A stretch of 64,000 nt of DNA from Parietaria judaica (lineage: Eukaryota > Streptophyta > Magnoliopsida > Rosales > Urticaceae): NCBI GenBank assembly GCA_954871525.1, contig OX940871.1, forward strand, positions 19,157,086 through 19,221,085, read 5' to 3'. Positions within the stretch are counted from its first letter, which is position 1; the number at the start of each line of letters is the position of its first letter. A model generated the notes under the pieces. It saw only the letters and a program-made list of their open reading frames with translations, had not been told where the DNA came from and ran no database searches. Below, one piece after another: positions 59,200-64,000 of this stretch. A program made the position numbers and the translations under genes.

Positions 59200-61013
59200 G
59201 GGTTAATTGCGGTATAAATACTTAATTTATGATAAAAGTTAATGACATATACCTTACCTTTAAAAGTGGCAGCAAACTCAAGGAATGGCTTAACGGGTTG
59301 ACAAGTATCGCTGTTTGTTTTTCCGTTAGTGTCTGCCACATGGTTGTTAATTATGGGCAGCCCCCAAAATGTCGGTTCCGGTACTTAATCCGGAACCACA
59401 ATTTTTTAAAATACGTGTCCGGATACGTCCGGATCCGGAAAAATACGGATCCGGACATGTCCTGATCCTGATATTTAAAAAAAAATGAATTCCTTTAATT
59501 TGGGCAGTTGGATGGGCGAGATCGACGACCCTGATTAAATAGTCATTGAGAGGTGAGAGAGTGTGTCAGGAATCTTGGAAATACGGATCCGAACATGTCT
59601 GTTATTTTTTTTTTCGGACCCGGAAAGGTCCGTATCCGGATTTTGTAAAAAAATTATAATAAATAATAATAATATTGTTGATGTGCAAATTCGCTCCTCA
59701 AATCGATATCATGATGATTTTAATTAAATTTATAATCTGAATTGATTATCCAAAGTTATGAGCAATTAAGTATTTCTAATTGGGCTTTGATGCATATAAA
59801 GCCTAAAAGCCCACTACACTTAATCGTGTTCGGGCCCAAACAGAAATAAAAGCCCAGAAGGCGAAGTCACCCGAACAGAATACGTTCAAGAGAAAATCGA
59901 GCAGAGTAAGCTTGAAAGAAGTTCGAACAGATTTCCAAAAGAGAAATCCGAGCAGAGCTCAAAATCTCACTTCAAACACTTGGCTAAAACCAACACCCAA
60001 AGCTCCTCCCGGACTGATTGTCTCAACAGGGATCCGAGCAGAAGTCGAATAAAACCCCCGAGCAGAAGAGAGCCCTACGTTCAAGCACGAGCAGACCTGG
60101 TCAACCACCTCAATTCAAACTCCCGAAGACCGACCAGAAAAATCGCCACGACTTGAATTCAAACCCCACGACGACCAGTCAAGGTCCACTACTACGACAA
60201 TCTCGCAAGACGTGGCCCACGTGTCAGCTCGGCAGCAATTTAAGCCCCGAACTCGAAGCCACTACCAACGTCCACCTCCAACGGGCAGAAGCCAGACGTC
60301 TATAAAAGCAAGAAGGCAGCCCTTCTACACGCACGCAAGCATCCATTATTGAGAGAAAAGAGTCTTGAGAGTTCATATCTTTAGAGTGTTTTTCTTTCAC
60401 TTTCGATCTACCAGGAATTTACTTGTGGTTCCGATCGATCAATCTTTCTAAAGCAATAAACGTACAGAAGACGTAGTCAACTACCGCATTGGGACGAACC
60501 TCTCTAAAAAACTCTGGTGTTTTATTTATTTTCTTCGCTCTTGATAGTTTTGACGACGCGGAGGTCAGGATCCACAAAAAATCTTAGCACATTCGAATCG
60601 AAATCCCATTCACAATATACTCGACCGTTGGCGTGCGAAACCACGTCAACAAATACAGTACCTAGAAAAGAGTTGTATTTTGGGGATTAATTATGGGTCA
60701 CTTGTATGCCACGTGGATGCCTCATTTATTATATGGTAACCGTGGATTTTAAAATTGATAAAGTATGTTATTTATTTTGGTTTAATTGATTTTTTTGTTT
60801 AAATTGATGTTGTTGATGTGGTTGCACACATGGCAACTCACGTTGAGCAGGTGACGAGGTGTTAATGGATAAGTGGCGTGAAGTGACGGAAAAGGAACGA
60901 CGATCTTGGTCAACCCATTGGAACGTTCTTTGCTACTATTGCTGCCACCTTTAGAGGTTGGGTATATGCCACAAGTCTTGACTATTAATTAGGTATTATG
61001 CCGCAATAAACCC
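59200..61013. mobile_element. Long-TIR MULE-like element, split by a solo LTR
   Basis: The left end GGGTTAATTGCGGTATAAAT and the reverse complement of the right end GGGTTTATTGCGGCATAATA open TIRs alignable for about 170 bp, with shared GTGGCAGCAA, GGGTTGAC and TTTTTCCGT blocks. The solo LTR 59676-60651 sits inside. Positions 59370-59650 contain repeated CCGGATCCGG-type words, possibly a further nested repeat. No transposase is present and the target duplication is unclear because the flanks are AT-rich (TTTAA on both sides). Confidence 0.65.
59676..60651 (+). mobile_element. Solo LTR, forward orientation
   Basis: It starts TGTTGATGTGCAAATTCG and ends GAAACCACGTCAACA. The flanks AATAT (59671-59675) and AATAC (60652-60656) agree at four of five bases. 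A TATA-like TCTATAAAAGC is at about 60299, and an AATAAA-containing stretch at about 60455. An open frame inside (60018-60305) has no retroviral-type motif. It belongs to the same family as 12554-13386. Confidence 0.8.
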
Positions 61014-61894
61014 TTAAATTTACTACCATCTTTTAATTTTTCTCTCATTAATAATGAACTTTATCGTTAATAATGAACTTTCCATACTTTTTTTTAATAT
61101 CAATTTTCTACTGAACTTTTTATTATATCGTCTTGGGAACGACTTTAGTGTCTCGATAAACTCATTTTTCTTGTGTTACTTCAATAATTGAAGGCTTTTA
61201 ACCTCATCGAGGACATCGTTATTCGATTTGTAAATTGAGACGAATATCGTCGAAAATGTCTTGATATCTTCGTATTTGGAGCCAGGTTTACTAAGCTTTG
61301 CTCAATGGGCTTTGAATTGAGCTTTTGGACCTCGTTTCGGGTCGAAAGAGCGTTAATTTAATCAACGGACTTTAACTTTTGCTTCGAGGGCCCATATTTT
61401 AATTGATAGAAAAATCACACACGCGAAACACGAATTTCCACCCTCGGGGTGTGATCATGGTTTCACTCCGAGACGGTAATTGACTGTCTTTGGCAGTAAA
61501 GACGACTTGTCGTTTTGTGTAGAAACCACCAAACGACATTGTTTTCTTTCATCTCTTCGGGATCATAGTCGTTCGCACCAGTCAACCTCTCTCTCTCTCT
61601 CTCTCTGGAATCTTCTTCGATCACTGTGTCTGCTTCTTCTTCTTCACCCAAGGTCAGTGATTCTCATGGTGTTTTGGTTTTGATTCAATGGAGTGAGCAT
61701 TACCTGAAACTGAGCTTGATTGATCAGTTTCTGCTCTTCGTCGGTTCTGATTCTTTTCTTTCACAAATTCAGTGCGTGATTAGCTTAGAAGATCCTCTCT
61801 TTTGATCGCATTTGGGTTTTTCTTTGAATTTAGATTAAAAATTGAGCTAATTTCAGAGTTGTGATTCAGATTCAGAAGCTGATTCGGGACGAAC
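61014..61894. other. TWD1 upstream region and 5' UTR
   Basis: A (CT)n tract lies at 61588-61606. The 5' UTR probably has a leader intron, donor near 61652 (AAGGTCAGTG) and acceptor near 61857 (TTTCAG), 38 nt before the ATG. No clear TATA box. Confidence 0.5.
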
Positions 61895-63779
61895 ATGGCG
61901 GAAATTCAGGAGGAACCAAGTAAGTCTTTCCCATTCTTTGAACGAGCTGAGATTCTAGTGGATTAAGTTGGAATAGCGATCGCGTTCTATTTTCCGATTT
62001 TCGGAGTGAATTTTGAGCGATCGGCTTTTACTATGCGTCCTTTTCGTCTTGAGAAACCTTCAAGCGATTGCTAATATGCTTTAGGATTTGGTTTGCAGAT
62101 CACGATGAGGAGAACGAAATAAACCCGGAAAGGGCCGAGTTTGTGAAAGAGCTTCTTCAAGATGGCGATCGGCCCCCGAAAGTGGATTCCGCAGTGGAAG
62201 TTCTGCAAGAGAAAGTCACGAAGCAGATCATCAAGGAAGGCAATGGCTCCAAACCTACTAAATACTCGACATGCTTCGGTAAGGATGTGAATATTATGGT
62301 TTTTTCTCGTTATGTCCCGGATTAACATGATAACTCTCGAGGTTTTAAAAAAAATATGTTTGAATGATCGAAATAATGCTTTTTGATCCAATTTAAGAAC
62401 TAGATGTGTTAGTCTGTGATACAAGCAGGCACCAAACTGATTTGTAAAATTCAAGTAACAGACACGATCGGTAATCACCAAAGGACCGTTTCTTCGACAA
62501 TACGGTCAAAGCTCTTCAAAATGATGTCTCGAGTTAATGGGCTAAGCAAAATATAAAAACGGAACAAATCTTTTATGTACCACTAAATAGGAGTGATTAG
62601 GGTTTCCTAAGCTTTCTCTTATTGTTAATTACCAATAAATAACCCACTAATACTCAAAACATTAAATAACATAATCATCTAGTTACTAATAAATTACGGG
62701 ACTAATCGTCTCACTTCAATAAAAATCAATGATCTAAACAACATTGTGAATGAACAGTGCATTACAGGGCATGGACCGAGAGTACAATGCACAAGTTTGA
62801 AGACACGTGGCTTGAGCAACAGCCTATTGAAATTATCTTAGGGAAAGGTACGATTCTTGTAAATGATCAGTTACTTGTATCGTGTATGAAAGGACGGGAT
62901 AAGAAATTTGGCAGTAGCTTTTCATCTTGCGCTTAAGGATTTACCGTTCTAAAAGTAGATTCTTTTGTATGCATAACAGAGAAGAGAGAAATGACGGGCT
63001 TGGCTATAGGCGTGTCCAGCATGAAATCCAGTGAACGGGCCTTGTTACACGTGGGCTGGGAATTAGGGTACGGGCAAGAAGGGAACTTTTCATTCCCAAA
63101 TGTTCCTCCAATGGCTGATTTAGTGTATGAAGTTGAGCTCGTCGGATTTGATGAGACCAAAGAAGTAAGTCGCCCCGTGTTTACGTTTAGGATCTTTAAT
63201 TCATTAGTGTGTAATACAATGGATTTATCATTACTTTAATTTAGGAATTAGTCACGTTAATCAGAGTCAATTAAAGTTCCTAGTCTCAGTGATTGCACGT
63301 TTACATCTACTAATTAGGGTATAATATTTGATTATCAATATGATAATTCAACCATTTAATTCAGAAATGTACTTATATGTATTTGCGTAGTTTCATAAAG
63401 ATGGTGACTTAATTCGACAGGGAAAGACACGTGGCGACATGACAGTGGAAGAAAGGATTGGAGCAGCCGATCGGAGAAAGATGGATGGGAATGCTTTGTT
63501 CAAAGAGGACAAACTCGAAGAAGCCATGCAGCAGTACTCAATGGTTTCTTTTCTTTTCTTTCAATATTTTCGGTTTCCTTTGGTTTATATATAGCTTCCT
63601 AAGCTCTCTGTTTCTGTTGAAATCAGGCCATTACGTATATGGGCGACGACTTCATGTTCCAGCTGTTTGGAAAGTATCGGGACATGGCCTTGGCTGTTAA
63701 GAACCCGTGCCACCTCAATATGGCAGCTTGTTTGATAAAGCTCCAGCGCTACGACGAAGCCATTGGACAATGCACCATC
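61895..63779 (+). CDS. TWD1: TWISTED DWARF1/FKBP42 immunophilin (5' part; runs off window)
   Basis: Six exons are visible: 61895-61919, 62099-62278, 62758-62847, 62980-63164, 63421-63543, 63627-63779. They encode the first 252 aa in frame. After an acidic N-terminus the FKBP domain (about residues 50-165) carries KQIIKEGNGSKPTKYSTC, HYRAWTESTMHKFEDTW, MKSSERALLHVGWELGYG and FSFPNVPPMADLVYEVEL. The TPR region starts about residue 175 (ERIGAADRRKMDGNALFKE). Remaining TPRs, the calmodulin-binding region and the membrane anchor should lie beyond the right edge. TWD1 is an FKBP-like co-chaperone that binds HSP90 and ABCB auxin transporters and supports auxin and brassinosteroid growth responses. 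Splice sites are canonical. Confidence 0.95.
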
Positions 63780-64000
63780 GTAAGTTAATTCTAGCATTGG
63801 CATGTCATAAATATTGGAGATGTAACTTAGAATTAGTTAAGAAAATCTAATTAAGATAATCATTCTAGTATATTTAGTTATTAATTAGGACAGTGATTTT
63901 TTTATTTTTTTTGTAGCTTAAGGAGGATTTGTTATCAAGTTATTTCAGTAGTTTTTGAAAAGTGTAATTTTCGAAATCAAGATTCACATTACATGAATAA
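63780..64000 (+). other. TWD1 intron sequence at the right edge
   Basis: The donor GTAAGTT at 63780 opens an AT-rich intron. No exon matching the next TPR segment is visible before the window ends. An acceptor-like TTTGTAG near 63914 is followed by only 13 codons before a stop, so it is probably intronic. Confidence 0.6.

Noticed and set aside
60018..60305. 95-codon frame inside the solo LTR
   Set aside because: It lies between the LTR start and its TATA-like box, with no recognisable domain.
1..64000. CRISPR array, bacterial operon, prophage or organellar DNA
   Set aside because: No regularly spaced repeats with unique spacers, and all genes carry nuclear-type introns.

Overview
The window is nuclear DNA of a flowering plant, most likely a eudicot. 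The evidence is AT-rich intergenic DNA full of plant transposons, GT-AG introns, and genes of plant-only families: an ATAB2-type chloroplast RNA-binding protein, a CHX cation/proton exchanger, TWISTED DWARF1/FKBP42 and a GH28 polygalacturonase. No bacterial operon, CRISPR or phage feature is present. All exon boundaries are my own manual calls from reading frame, splice sites and family conservation; no transcript was available.

Left part (1-29,000): repeat-dominated and gene-poor. It holds a MULE-like MITE (1992-2424), a complete non-autonomous LTR retrotransposon with a perfect 5-bp target duplication (4471-8897) whose interior is tandem repeats, a reverse-strand solo LTR (12554-13386), and an array of eight decayed copies of a membrane-anchored PGG domain (14180-23095). 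One PGG copy is split by a complete 2.75-kb CACTA element with a perfect 3-bp duplication (18856-21608). LTR-like sequence and two tail-to-tail LINE remnants follow (23096-26900).

Right part (29,000-64,000): gene-rich, with seven recognisable genes. In order they are a polygalacturonase (+, 29150-31723), a mitochondrial-type ribosomal protein uL24 (+, 34147-35148), a 763-aa acidic protein that may be PAAT-like (-, 36208-39240), a DusA-like tRNA-dihydrouridine synthase (-, 40298-43360), the ATAB2 homologue (+, 44680-46928), a multi-PHD zinc-finger protein (-, 47773-52888), a CHX28-like exchanger (-, 55133-59009) and the 5' part of TWD1/FKBP42 (+, from 61895, running off the right edge); the 763-aa protein is the one not firmly identified. 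All have intact reading frames after splicing. MITEs sit in several introns and intergenic gaps, and a solo LTR lies inside a long-TIR MULE-like element between CHX and TWD1.

The genes do not form a pathway. Two links are worth noting: ATAB2 next to the PHD gene, and the PHD gene next to CHX28, both of which from memory match Arabidopsis neighbours on two duplicated segments. The least explained parts are the PGG-only array, the repeat-filled LTR element with a hairpin beside its TATA box, and a nested block with 16 copies of TCGCGA.
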